Part shown: positions 1 to 6,984 of the stretch, piece after piece
Numbering within the stretch: the first letter of the stretch is position 1
Layout: the number at the start of each line of letters is the position of its first letter
DNA from: an uncultured Clostridia bacterium
GTDB lineage: Bacteria; Bacillota; Clostridia; Christensenellales; Borkfalkiaceae
Direction: 5' to 3'
DNA: 9,853 nt
Assembly (NCBI GenBank): GCA_947174975.1
Contig: CAMWLA010000040.1
Span: forward strand, 1 to 9,853
The notes under the pieces: model-generated
Told to the model about the DNA's origin: nothing
What the model saw: only the letters and a program-made list of their open reading frames with translations
Database searches by the model: none
Made by a program: the position numbers and the translations under genes

Positions 1-22
1 CAAGCAATAAAGATACATTGGT

Positions 23-37
23 CAAGCGGAACGCTTG
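23..37. promoter_or_regulatory. inverted repeat upstream of the -35, possible operator
   Basis: CAAGCG-GAA-CGCTTG is a perfect 6+6 inverted repeat ending one base before the -35 box at 39-44. A nested alternative pairs GTCAAGC (21-27) with GCTTGAC (37-43), which would run into the -35. Its position suits a sugar-responsive regulator of the GH43 operon. It could instead be the remains of a terminator from a gene to the left, although no T-run follows it. The regulator is not in the window. Confidence 0.35.
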
Positions 38-38
38 C

Positions 39-67
39 TTGACAAAATGCAAAAACGCAATTATAAT
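39..67 (+). promoter_or_regulatory. sigma-A promoter of the GH43-MATE-flavoprotein operon
   Basis: TTGACA at 39-44 and TATAAT at 62-67 are both perfect consensus boxes separated by exactly 17 bases. Transcription would start near 74, leaving a leader of about 24 bases before the ATG at 98. This promoter lies inside the longer reading frame that begins with TTG at 35, so that longer start cannot be the real one. Confidence 0.85.
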
Positions 68-97
68 TTAAAACAGAAATTAAACGAGGCGAAGAAA

Positions 98-1597
98 ATG
101 AAATACACTAATCCCGTAATACTTTCCGATTATTCCGACCCCGACGTAATCCGCGTCGGAGACGATTTTTTTATGGTGGCTTCCAGCTTCAACCACGTAC
201 CGGGGGTTCCCGTACTGCATTCCAAAAACCTCGTGGAATGGCGGCTTGTCAATTACGTTTTAAACGAAATTCCTTTCGAAGGGTTTGACAAGGTTCAGCA
301 CGGCAAGGGCGCATGGGCGCCGTCAATACGCTATCACGACGGAATGTTTTACTGCCTCATACCCTTCCCCGACGAGGGCATATTCGTTTCCGAAACGGAT
401 AACCCTTTCGGCGAATGGTCGCCCCTTCGTCCGCTTTTAGAGGGAAAGGGGTTCGAGGATCCTTGCCCCATATGGGATAACGGAAGGTGCTACGTGGTGT
501 TTGCGTTTGCAAAAAGCCGCGCGGGTTTCAATTCCGAGCTTGCCGTATTCGAGACGGACGAGCTTTTGACAAAGCGTGCCTATTCCTATAAAAAGATATA
601 CGACGGTCACGATATCAGCCCCAACATAGAGGGCCCCAAATTTTTAAAGCGCGGGGGATATTACTATATTTCCGCACCCGCGGGCGGGGTTGCGAACGGC
701 TGGCAAGTTGCGCTGCGTTCAAGGAATATTTACGGGCCCTACGAAACTAAAATAATTCAAGTACAAGGCGACAGCGATATCAACGGCCCCCACCAAGGCG
801 CGATAGTAGATTTGGACGACTACGGCGACAAGTGGGCGTTTTTGCATTTCCAGGATATGGGCGCGTTCGGAAGAGTGGTGCATCTTCAACCCGTAACGTG
901 GGTGAACGGCTGGCCCTTATGCGGCAAACTCAGCGATAACAACTTGCCCGGAACGCCGGTTTTAGAGGGCGATTATCCCGTGGATATCGGGACCGGTTTT
1001 AATATCGACCCGAACGACGAATTCGACGGCGGACTTTCCCTCGTCTGGCAGAATCCCGCAAACTTCGACGAAAACTGGTGCGAAATGAAAAAGGGCTTAA
1101 AGCTCAACTGCGTTCCGTATAATTCCCGTTCGATAGGGGATATGCCCCAGTTATTTTTGCAGAAAGTGCAGTATACTAATTTTACCGTCAAAACCAAGTG
1201 CAAGCTGAACTTAGTTAACGACGACGACGAAACGGGCTTTATAATGTTCGGCAAAAGCTACGCATATATCTGCGTGGTGAGAAGAAACGGACAAAACTAT
1301 CTCGAAATACGCAAGGGCACGATAGGGGGAGCTGCTGACGAAACGCTTTGCCAAAGCCAGCCCTATGACGAGCCTTACGTAACCTTCCAGCTTTCGGCAA
1401 GGTATGAAGACAGAAACAAGCTTACGTACAGATTTACGTTCGGCGGAAGCGCGTTCACGCACAAGTTCTACGCCGAGCGCGGAGTGTGGACGGGCGCAAA
1501 GATGGGTATATATGCCCGCTCGGAAGAGAATACGGGCGGAAGTGCGACCTTTAAATTTTTCAGAGTAACTTGCACGGACAACAGACATAAAAATTAA
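98..1597 (+). CDS. glycoside hydrolase family 43 (beta-xylosidase / arabinofuranosidase type), cytoplasmic
   Basis: This 499-residue protein is probably a beta-xylosidase or alpha-L-arabinofuranosidase that trims xylo-oligosaccharides inside the cell, because no signal peptide is present. The five-bladed GH43 propeller spans about residues 1-300. The catalytic trio can be placed by motif: general base Asp14 (SDPDVIR), pKa-modulating Asp121 (FEDPCPIWD) and general acid Glu178 (NIEGPKF). His232 in the PHQGAIVD stretch is the likely conserved metal-site histidine. Residues ~305-495 form the beta-sandwich C-terminal domain common in two-domain GH43 xylosidases. The ATG at 98 is preferred over the in-frame TTG at 35 because GAGG (86-89) sits 8 bases upstream and the operon promoter lies between the two. 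It is the first gene of an operon, 31 bases ahead of the MATE gene. Substrate specificity within GH43 cannot be decided by eye. Confidence 0.9.
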   Translation: MKYTNPVILSDYSDPDVIRVGDDFFMVASSFNHVPGVPVLHSKNLVEWRLVNYVLNEIPFEGFDKVQHGKGAWAPSIRYHDGMFYCLIPFPDEGIFVSETDNPFGEWSPLRPLLEGKGFEDPCPIWDNGRCYVVFAFAKSRAGFNSELAVFETDELLTKRAYSYKKIYDGHDISPNIEGPKFLKRGGYYYISAPAGGVANGWQVALRSRNIYGPYETKIIQVQGDSDINGPHQGAIVDLDDYGDKWAFLHFQDMGAFGRVVHLQPVTWVNGWPLCGKLSDNNLPGTPVLEGDYPVDIGTGFNIDPNDEFDGGLSLVWQNPANFDENWCEMKKGLKLNCVPYNSRSIGDMPQLFLQKVQYTNFTVKTKCKLNLVNDDDETGFIMFGKSYAYICVVRRNGQNYLEIRKGTIGGAADETLCQSQPYDEPYVTFQLSARYEDRNKLTYRFTFGGSAFTHKFYAERGVWTGAKMGIYARSEENTGGSATFKFFRVTCTDNRHKN

Positions 1598-1628
1598 ATT
1601 CGCGCGTGTATATACGGCGGTGATATAA

Positions 1629-3101
1629 GTGGAAAAGACAAAACAAAAATACAATCTGTTTACGGGCAAGGCGCTGTTCCTTTTGATTTTCCCGATAGTT
1701 ATCGAGGCGGCGCTGTCAATGTCGCTGGGTATGGTGGACGGCCTCATGGCTTCGTACGCGAAGAAGGGCGCGGGCGACGACATACTCACCGCCATAACCG
1801 ACGTAGACCAGATTTCAAGTTTAATAATTCAGCTTTTCACGGCGTTCGGCGTGGGCGGTGCGGTAATCACTTCACAGCTAATCGGCGCGGGCAAGGTTGA
1901 GGACGCAAACAAAAGCGCGAAACAACTGCTTGTTATTATGCTTTTGATATCTCTCGTATTCACCGGCATATGTCTTGCGCTCAATCATCAGATAATATCT
2001 CTGCTGTTCGGCGGGGCGGGCGAAGAAACCAAGCGCAACGCCTACATCTATTTTTATATAAACTCGGCTTCGTTCCCCTTTCTTGCCGTCTTTCAGTCGT
2101 GCGCGGCGCTGCTACGTGCCCAGCGCAAGAGTATGAACACGATGATGTCGGGGATAATCAGCTTCTTTTTAAATATCGGCTTCAATGCGGTGTTTATTTA
2201 CTGGTGCAAGCTTGAAATCGCGGGCGTGGCTTTGGGAACGCTGCTTGCGCGTATTTTTCCCGCCGTATTCACTCTGTTTTTAATGACCCGCAAGGGCAAC
2301 ATGGTAAGACTTAAAATTTTCGAAAAATTCCGTTTCGACGGAAAGCTTTTAAAAAGGATTTTGAGGCTTGCCGTACCCAGCGGTATAGAAAATAGCCTCT
2401 TTCAGCTCGGCAAAATTTTGGTAATCGTATTTATTTCAATAGAAAGTTATAATTTTGGTGATACCAATTTCCACACTGCGGCGAACTCGGTTGCCGCAAA
2501 TATAAATACCGTAAGTTCGATAGTCGGCAACGGAATAAATACTTCGATACTTACGGTAATAGGTCAAGCGGTCGGCACGGGCGATATCGGCAGTGTGAAG
2601 TATTATATTAAAAAGATGCTTTTCATAAGCTATATAGGAAACGCGTGCTGCGTTGCGTTCACGTTTGCAATGTCGCCGCTGCTTCTAAATTTCTACAACA
2701 TATCGGGCGACGCGCGCACTATCGCTTGGCACTGTCTGTTGCTGTGCCTTCCCGTGCAGTTTGTAACTTACCCGCTCGCGTTCGGTATGCCCGCAGTGCT
2801 CAAAGCAAACTCGGATATGAAGTACGTAATGTTATCTTCTATATTTTCAATGCTTTTGATGCGCGTGGGGCTATGTTACGTTTTGACTTGCGACTGGGCG
2901 GGGATACACCTCGGCGCAATGGGGCTTTGGATAGGAATGGTTGCCGACTGGGGACTTAGGGGAACGCTTTTCCTCGGCAGATACCTAAGGGGCCACTGGA
3001 AAAAATCTTCCGGACTTTTAAAAGATTATCCCGACTACGGCGACAGCGAAATTGTCGCCGAACATGAAGTCGAAAAATTATTTTGTGATAATGCGAGGTA
3101 A
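1629..3101 (+). CDS. MATE family efflux transporter
   Basis: This 490-residue inner-membrane transporter belongs to the MATE (multidrug and toxic compound extrusion) family, which exports small molecules in exchange for Na+ or H+. Length is slightly above the usual ~450. About twelve hydrophobic segments are visible, arranged as two six-helix halves: roughly 14-40, 63-88, 100-118, 138-165, 172-192, 199-219, then 249-272, 290-318 and four more up to ~470. The second half opens with the family-like RLAVPSGIENSLFQLGK. The start is GTG at 1629, preceded by GGTGAT (1619-1624), an anti-Shine-Dalgarno match shifted to the 3' side. It lies 31 bases after the GH43 stop, and the flavoprotein starts 3 bases after its own stop, so the three genes are very likely one transcript. 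Neither substrate nor coupling ion can be read from the sequence. Export of a plant-derived aromatic or a sugar-linked compound would fit the neighbours but is only inference. Confidence 0.93.
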   Translation: MEKTKQKYNLFTGKALFLLIFPIVIEAALSMSLGMVDGLMASYAKKGAGDDILTAITDVDQISSLIIQLFTAFGVGGAVITSQLIGAGKVEDANKSAKQLLVIMLLISLVFTGICLALNHQIISLLFGGAGEETKRNAYIYFYINSASFPFLAVFQSCAALLRAQRKSMNTMMSGIISFFLNIGFNAVFIYWCKLEIAGVALGTLLARIFPAVFTLFLMTRKGNMVRLKIFEKFRFDGKLLKRILRLAVPSGIENSLFQLGKILVIVFISIESYNFGDTNFHTAANSVAANINTVSSIVGNGINTSILTVIGQAVGTGDIGSVKYYIKKMLFISYIGNACCVAFTFAMSPLLLNFYNISGDARTIAWHCLLLCLPVQFVTYPLAFGMPAVLKANSDMKYVMLSSIFSMLLMRVGLCYVLTCDWAGIHLGAMGLWIGMVADWGLRGTLFLGRYLRGHWKKSSGLLKDYPDYGDSEIVAEHEVEKLFCDNAR

Positions 3102-3104
3102 TAT

Positions 3105-3722
3105 ATGAATGTATTATTAATAAACGGCAGTCCGCGTGCGGACGGCAACACAAAAATTGCGCTTGAAGAAATGAGAAAAGTATTTTCCGCGGAGGGTATC
3201 GATTGCGAGATTGTAGACGTCGGCACTAAAGCCGTCCGCGGTTGTATCGCTTGCAATTCTTGCTATAAAAACGGCAAGTGTGTTTTCGACGACTGCGTAA
3301 ACGAAATTGCGCCCAAGTTCGAGAAAGCCGACGGGCTTGTAGTGGGTTCGCCGGTATACTATGCTTCGGCGAACGCAACACTCGTTGCGCTTTTGGACAG
3401 ACTTTTTTACAGTGCGCACTTCGATAAAACTATGAAGGTAGGCGCGGCTGTCGCGGTGGCGCGGCGCGGCGGACTTACCGCAACCTTTGACGAGCTGAAC
3501 AAGTTTTTCGCAATAAGCGGAATGCCCGTAGCTTCGGGGCAGTACTGGAACGGCGTTCACGGCAGAGACAAGGGCGAAGCGGCGGAAGATAGCGAGGGCT
3601 TGCAGTCGATGCGCACTCTTGCAAGAAATATGTCGTTCTTAATGAAGAGCATTGCGCTCGGCAAAGAAAAATTCGGTCTTCCCGAAAAGGAAAAACCGAT
3701 ACGCACTAACTTCATCAGATAG
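3105..3722 (+). CDS. flavodoxin-fold NAD(P)H-dependent FMN oxidoreductase with a four-cysteine motif
   Basis: This 205-residue cytoplasmic flavoprotein belongs to the NADPH-dependent FMN reductase / iron-sulfur flavoprotein group. FMN phosphate binding is shown by NGSPRADGNT (residues 7-16), and the isoalloxazine loops by GSPVYYA (81-87) and ARRGG (119-123). Between them lies a compact cysteine cluster, Cys47-X2-Cys50-X2-Cys53-X5-Cys59, followed by Cys64. The first four resemble the CX2CX2CX4-7C motif that holds a 4Fe-4S cluster in archaeal-type iron-sulfur flavoproteins. Many annotated flavodoxin-family proteins carry a similar motif without proof of a cluster. Start: GAGG at 3095-3098, 6 bases before the ATG, inside the end of the MATE gene. 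A hairpin terminator follows the stop directly. Its role beside a glycosidase and an exporter is unknown; reduction of a quinone, nitro or aromatic compound is possible. Confidence 0.88.
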   Translation: MNVLLINGSPRADGNTKIALEEMRKVFSAEGIDCEIVDVGTKAVRGCIACNSCYKNGKCVFDDCVNEIAPKFEKADGLVVGSPVYYASANATLVALLDRLFYSAHFDKTMKVGAAVAVARRGGLTATFDELNKFFAISGMPVASGQYWNGVHGRDKGEAAEDSEGLQSMRTLARNMSFLMKSIALGKEKFGLPEKEKPIRTNFIR

Positions 3723-3723
3723 C

Positions 3724-3752
3724 AAAACGGCGGAGATTTCTCCGCCGTTTTT
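3724..3752. terminator. rho-independent terminator, shared by convergent genes
   Basis: AAAACGGCGGAGA (3724-3736) pairs with TCTCCGCCGTTTT (3739-3751) around a two-base TT centre (in practice a slightly wider loop), and a T-run follows on the + strand. It begins one base after the flavoprotein stop. Read on the minus strand it has four T residues after the stem and lies 19 bases past the marR stop, so it probably ends both transcripts. Confidence 0.93.
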
Positions 3753-3770
3753 ATTTATAAAAGGGAACCG

Positions 3771-4220
3771 TTATTTTTTCGGGGAAGTTGATTTTGCAAA
3801 TTCCTCTTCATACTTTTCCGCATAATCAACATATAAGTCTACGAGAGTTTGCGCGTTATCCCCTAAACGGTCGATAACGCGGGTTTCTATTTCCAAAAGT
3901 CCGCTTATGATAGGTTCTGCAAACGCCAAACCTTTTTCGGTAAGATGAATATTAGTTTCCCGCTTATCCTTGGCGCCTTTCGTCTGCGTAATAATGCCGG
4001 ATTTCTTCAAGCTCATACAAGTATTGTTTACGGTCTGTTTAAGCAGTCCCCATTCTTGACAAATGGACTTTTGAGTGCAGCCGTCGTTGTTGTAAGCCGT
4101 ATACAGTACGGCTAAAACGTTATAACTTAGGCCGTGCTTCTTTGCCCACTCAATATACACTAACCTTATTCTGGTGACACTTATGCCGCCCATTATTTTT
4201 GTAAAACCGTAAGTATCCAT
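3771..4220 (-). CDS. MarR-family transcriptional regulator
   Basis: This 149-residue winged helix-turn-helix regulator has the typical MarR length. The DNA-binding region covers about residues 49-97: a recognition segment around LLKQTVNNTCMSLKKSG (59-75), then the wing with the family signature DKRETNIHLTEKG (85-97). The flanking helices (~12-42 and 100-140) would form the dimer interface. Three cysteines (48, 54, 68) lie in or next to the DNA-binding domain, so thiol sensing is conceivable. The gene is divergent from the UGSC-like/thioredoxin operon, whose promoter carries two inverted repeats of MarR type, making it the obvious regulator of that operon. The ATG at 4220 lacks a Shine-Dalgarno site, but its -10 box lies only six bases away, which suggests a leaderless transcript. 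Met10 (codon at 4191-4193) is an alternative start, also without a clear ribosome-binding site. The inducing ligand is unknown. Confidence 0.9.
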   Translation of the reverse strand: MDTYGFTKIMGGISVTRIRLVYIEWAKKHGLSYNVLAVLYTAYNNDGCTQKSICQEWGLLKQTVNNTCMSLKKSGIITQTKGAKDKRETNIHLTEKGLAFAEPIISGLLEIETRVIDRLGDNAQTLVDLYVDYAEKYEEEFAKSTSPKK

Positions 4221-4226
4221 AAATTT

Positions 4227-4255
4227 ATTGTATCACTCTGTCTTAATTATTTCAA
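4227..4255 (-). promoter_or_regulatory. marR promoter, predicted leaderless
   Basis: Read on the minus strand, TTGAAA (4255-4250) and TACAAT (4232-4227) are separated by 17 bases. The first transcribed base would fall at about 4220, which is the A of the marR ATG, so the mRNA may have no leader. The nearer operator (4281-4298) lies about 25 bases upstream of this -35 and would not block it directly. Confidence 0.65.
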
Positions 4256-4273
4256 GCAAACAAGGGCATTATG

Positions 4274-4302
4274 TTGACAATAGTCCAAATATGTACTATA
4301 AT
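4274..4302 (+). promoter_or_regulatory. sigma-A promoter of the UGSC-like/thioredoxin operon
   Basis: TTGACA (4274-4279) and TATAAT (4297-4302) are both consensus boxes with a 17-base spacer, giving a start of transcription near 4309. So strong a promoter would be expressed constantly unless repressed. An inverted repeat fills the spacer and a second one covers the start region. Confidence 0.88.
4281..4298. promoter_or_regulatory. operator 1, probable MarR binding site
   Basis: TAGTCCAAATATGTACTA is an imperfect 18-bp inverted repeat centred at 4289.5, with TAGT/ACTA ends and matching inner CA/TG. It occupies the spacer between the -35 and -10 boxes and overlaps the first two bases of the -10. 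It matches operator 2 at most positions, with consensus TAGTCCANATNTGNACTA. Binding here would exclude RNA polymerase. Confidence 0.7.
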
Positions 4303-4313
4303 GTTTAAAAAAT

Positions 4314-4333
4314 TTAGTCCATATTTGGACTAA
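4314..4333. promoter_or_regulatory. operator 2, probable MarR binding site
   Basis: TTAGTCCATATTTGGACTAA has perfect 8-base arms around a 4-base centre at 4323.5. It lies 34 bp centre-to-centre from operator 1 and just past the predicted start of transcription near 4309. Its length and symmetry fit a MarR dimer site, and the marR gene is immediately next to it. Confidence 0.75.
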
Positions 4334-4347
4334 TTAAAGGAAAGATT

Positions 4348-6984
4348 ATGAGCAAGAAATCAGCAATCATTGTGCTTTCAAGCATTATAGCGGTATGCTT
4401 GATCGCGTGCCTTGTTACGTTTTTCGTAGCTAAGAACGTTTATTCGCCCGAACCTACCGAACCGGTATGTATCGACGGCTGCGATATTCCGAGATACGAC
4501 GAAGACGGAAACGAAGTGTTTGCCGTCGTTTCTCCCGTGGGGTACTGCGACGTGGATATGATTGAACAAGCGCCCCGCCTCGACACTCTCGACAACAAGA
4601 CGATTGCGCTCGTCGGCGGAAGTTTTATGGCGTCTACTACGCACTTTGAAATCAGAAGGTGTATAGAAGAAGAATACGAAAACGTCACTATATATATGTT
4701 CAATCAAGTCGGTGCGGCGGGGAATTTCGCCGTTCCGACTAAAGGCAGTGATGATAACGAAAAAGTTAATACGCAAGTTCAAAGATTTCAGAAAAAACTT
4801 CAAGATTTGGGAATAGACGCGGTTATAGGCGGAAACGGCGGCTGCGGTATATGCACGATGAAAGAAACCGGCTCGGCAATAGCCGCCGAATACATAGGTA
4901 TACCCGCAGTTATGGTGGCGTCGCCGATGTTCACACAGGAAGTACACTCTATAGGCGTAAGCCGCGGCGTTCCAGTGGTGCGCACTGCGGAATATCCCGG
5001 AGCGTTTGCCTCGCATACCGAAAAGCAGCTTAAAGAAAACGCAAGATACGTCGTGTGGCCGCAGATTAAGGAAGCTTTGACAAAACAGATTACGGAAGCT
5101 GAAATTAAGTTATATGAAAACGACGGCGAAAGACCTTACGATGAAGTCATTTATTACGGAAATAATGACGAAGTGCAGGACTATTTTAAATATAACGAGT
5201 GGACGGACGGTTTGCCCGTAGGCTTGCCGACGCCCGCCAAAGTTAAGGAATATCTGAAATTTACGCCCTACAAAGAAGACGACGTTCTCGGCGGCGACGA
5301 TGGTATGATTTTAATGGCGAACAGAAGAAATTACGTGTACACCGTGGCGGTAAACGCGGTAATGGCGGGCGTGCCCGCGGAGTTTATGCCACTTTGCATA
5401 GCGTTCGTCGAATGTATGGACCACGGCGATTGGTACAGAATGCTGATAAGCTCACACGGCTGGTCGCCCTTCGCATGGCTTAACGGACCGGTTGCAAGGC
5501 AGTTGGGTATAGATTACGGTCAAGGCGCAATAAGCGAGGAAACGAACAAAGCGCTCGGCAGATTTATCGACCTTGCCATGCTGAACATCGGCGGCTATTA
5601 CGTAAAGGAAAACAGAGCGGGCACGTTCGGCTATCTGACGCCGTTCACGTTTGCGGAAGACGAGGAAGCTTGCTATGAGGCGGGCTGGGTGCCCTATCAC
5701 GTTGCGAACGGCTACGATATGGACAGAAGCACTATTACCGCGGGTTCCGCGCTTTCTTGGGGTAATAACGTGGCGACGTCCACTTCCGATGCGGAAGAAA
5801 TTATGAAGACTATGGCTTTCGATATTACCGAAAAGCAAGAAAACGGACTCGGCACCATTGACCCGCACGTTTACAGAACGGTGCTGATAACAAAGGACGT
5901 GGCGCTTGCGCTTTCGAAGAAATATACGACTAAAGAAGAGCTTGAGGACGCGCTTATCGGGGCTGCGCGAAGACCGGTAATAGAGCGCGCATATGCCTTA
6001 TACTACGGAAATACCGGCAGTCAGCCGATCAAGAATTACACGTTTGAAGAGTATTATCAGCAAGTTTTGAAAGACCTTGAAGCCCTTAAAACGAATACGG
6101 ACCCCGCAAAAAATTTCGACGCGGACGTGCGTATGACCGCTTATCCCGAATGGCTGCAAACGGACGCAACCAAAAATCAACAAATACTGACCTTCGCCAC
6201 AATGAAAAAGGGTGAAACCCCTTTCATAATCACGGGCGACGCTTCGAGAAACAAATTTCAAGTAATGCCCGGCGGCGGATATGCAACCGTTGAAATAAGA
6301 CTTCCCGATAACTGGGACGAACTTTTGGCGCCCCTCGGCTACGAGCCGCTTGCTTCGTTCTATCTTTCCGACAAGTACGGTTCAACCGAAAAGAAGGATA
6401 TATCCGCGCCCGACGGACTTTCCGACGGAACTTATCAGATAGTTTCAAGAGAAAGCGGCGTAAACGCAGGAAAAATCTATTTCAACTTCGATACGATTTA
6501 TTTTGACGGCGGCAAAATCGAAATAAATAAAGACGGGGCGCTTGCCAAGCTTTTAAAAAATCTTACGGCACCGAGTTCGATTATAATCGAAAACGGTACC
6601 GTAACGGAAGTTATAATAAGACCGAGCTCAACGAGCGCCGCTGTTTCGGATATTGCCGCTTTGAAGTACGCCGACTACGGCACGGCAAAAATTACGTATG
6701 CCATAAACTTAAAACGCAGCAGCGCTGGCGGTGAAACGATCAGTGGCACGACGGTAATAATTTCATCCACTGTCGGGGAGATGTATTTCGATCTGGGCGG
6801 CACAGTGGTTACCGATAGCGGAAACGCGGAAAATTTCGTAACCTTTGCGGACGGTAAACTGACAATCAACGGCGACGCGGCGGTCGGTTCGGTCTGCACC
6901 TTCAAGGCTGATAACCGCACTGTGACTTTTACAATGAAATTATATAAGCAAATAACTATCGAATACGATAAGGGGGAAGCATAA
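4348..6984 (+). CDS. membrane-anchored UGSC-family-like redox protein (CGIC motif) fused to its partner-type domain
   Basis: 878 residues. After MSKK, residues 5-28 form a single hydrophobic anchor, so the bulk is outside the cytoplasm; LIAC at 18-21 resembles a lipobox, but the following LVTFFVA favours a membrane segment. Residues ~60-250 look like the UGSC (seleno)protein domain: PRLDTLDNKTIALVGG, then GGNGGCGICT with Cys166 and Cys169, then IAAEYIGIPAVMV. UGSC proteins have Sec-Gly-Ser-Cys here; this one has Cys-Gly-Ile-Cys. Residues ~286-665 match, from memory, a family found with UGSC proteins: DGLPVGLPTP, NAVMAGVPAEFMP, LNGPVARQLGI, FTFAEDEEA, ending in FIITGDASRNKFQVMPGGG. Residues ~670-878 are beta-rich and unrecognised. 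AAAGGAAAG (4336-4344) sets the ATG. Its stop overlaps the thioredoxin-like gene by one base. I infer a thiol redox role outside the membrane; the reaction is unknown. Confidence 0.75.
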   Translation: MSKKSAIIVLSSIIAVCLIACLVTFFVAKNVYSPEPTEPVCIDGCDIPRYDEDGNEVFAVVSPVGYCDVDMIEQAPRLDTLDNKTIALVGGSFMASTTHFEIRRCIEEEYENVTIYMFNQVGAAGNFAVPTKGSDDNEKVNTQVQRFQKKLQDLGIDAVIGGNGGCGICTMKETGSAIAAEYIGIPAVMVASPMFTQEVHSIGVSRGVPVVRTAEYPGAFASHTEKQLKENARYVVWPQIKEALTKQITEAEIKLYENDGERPYDEVIYYGNNDEVQDYFKYNEWTDGLPVGLPTPAKVKEYLKFTPYKEDDVLGGDDGMILMANRRNYVYTVAVNAVMAGVPAEFMPLCIAFVECMDHGDWYRMLISSHGWSPFAWLNGPVARQLGIDYGQGAISEETNKALGRFIDLAMLNIGGYYVKENRAGTFGYLTPFTFAEDEEACYEAGWVPYHVANGYDMDRSTITAGSALSWGNNVATSTSDAEEIMKTMAFDITEKQENGLGTIDPHVYRTVLITKDVALALSKKYTTKEELEDALIGAARRPVIERAYALYYGNTGSQPIKNYTFEEYYQQVLKDLEALKTNTDPAKNFDADVRMTAYPEWLQTDATKNQQILTFATMKKGETPFIITGDASRNKFQVMPGGGYATVEIRLPDNWDELLAPLGYEPLASFYLSDKYGSTEKKDISAPDGLSDGTYQIVSRESGVNAGKIYFNFDTIYFDGGKIEINKDGALAKLLKNLTAPSSIIIENGTVTEVIIRPSSTSAAVSDIAALKYADYGTAKITYAINLKRSSAGGETISGTTVIISSTVGEMYFDLGGTVVTDSGNAENFVTFADGKLTINGDAAVGSVCTFKADNRTVTFTMKLYKQITIEYDKGEA

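Noticed and set aside
2..17. Near repeat of AAGCAATAAAGATACA with 7608-7623 (15 of 16 bases)
   Set aside because: AT-rich and short; one such match is expected by chance in a window this size, and the flanks do not continue the match convincingly.
35..97. N-terminal extension of the GH43 frame from a TTG codon
   Set aside because: The stretch contains the -35 tail, spacer and -10 of a perfect promoter, and the ATG at 98 has its own Shine-Dalgarno site and starts where GH43 homology begins.
1211..1795. Long open frame on the minus strand across the GH43/MATE junction
   Set aside because: It lies antisense to two clear genes, has no ribosome-binding site or recognisable domain, and its composition is that of a codon-bias shadow. 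The same holds for the other antisense frames inside the large genes.
4221..4347. Riboswitch or attenuator in the leader of the UGSC-like operon
   Set aside because: The leader after the predicted start is only about 39 bases, and its one symmetric element is better explained as a MarR operator; there is no terminator-like T-run.
4843..4845. Selenocysteine in the UGSC-like protein
   Set aside because: The codon is TGC, not TGA, so this is a plain cysteine homologue.
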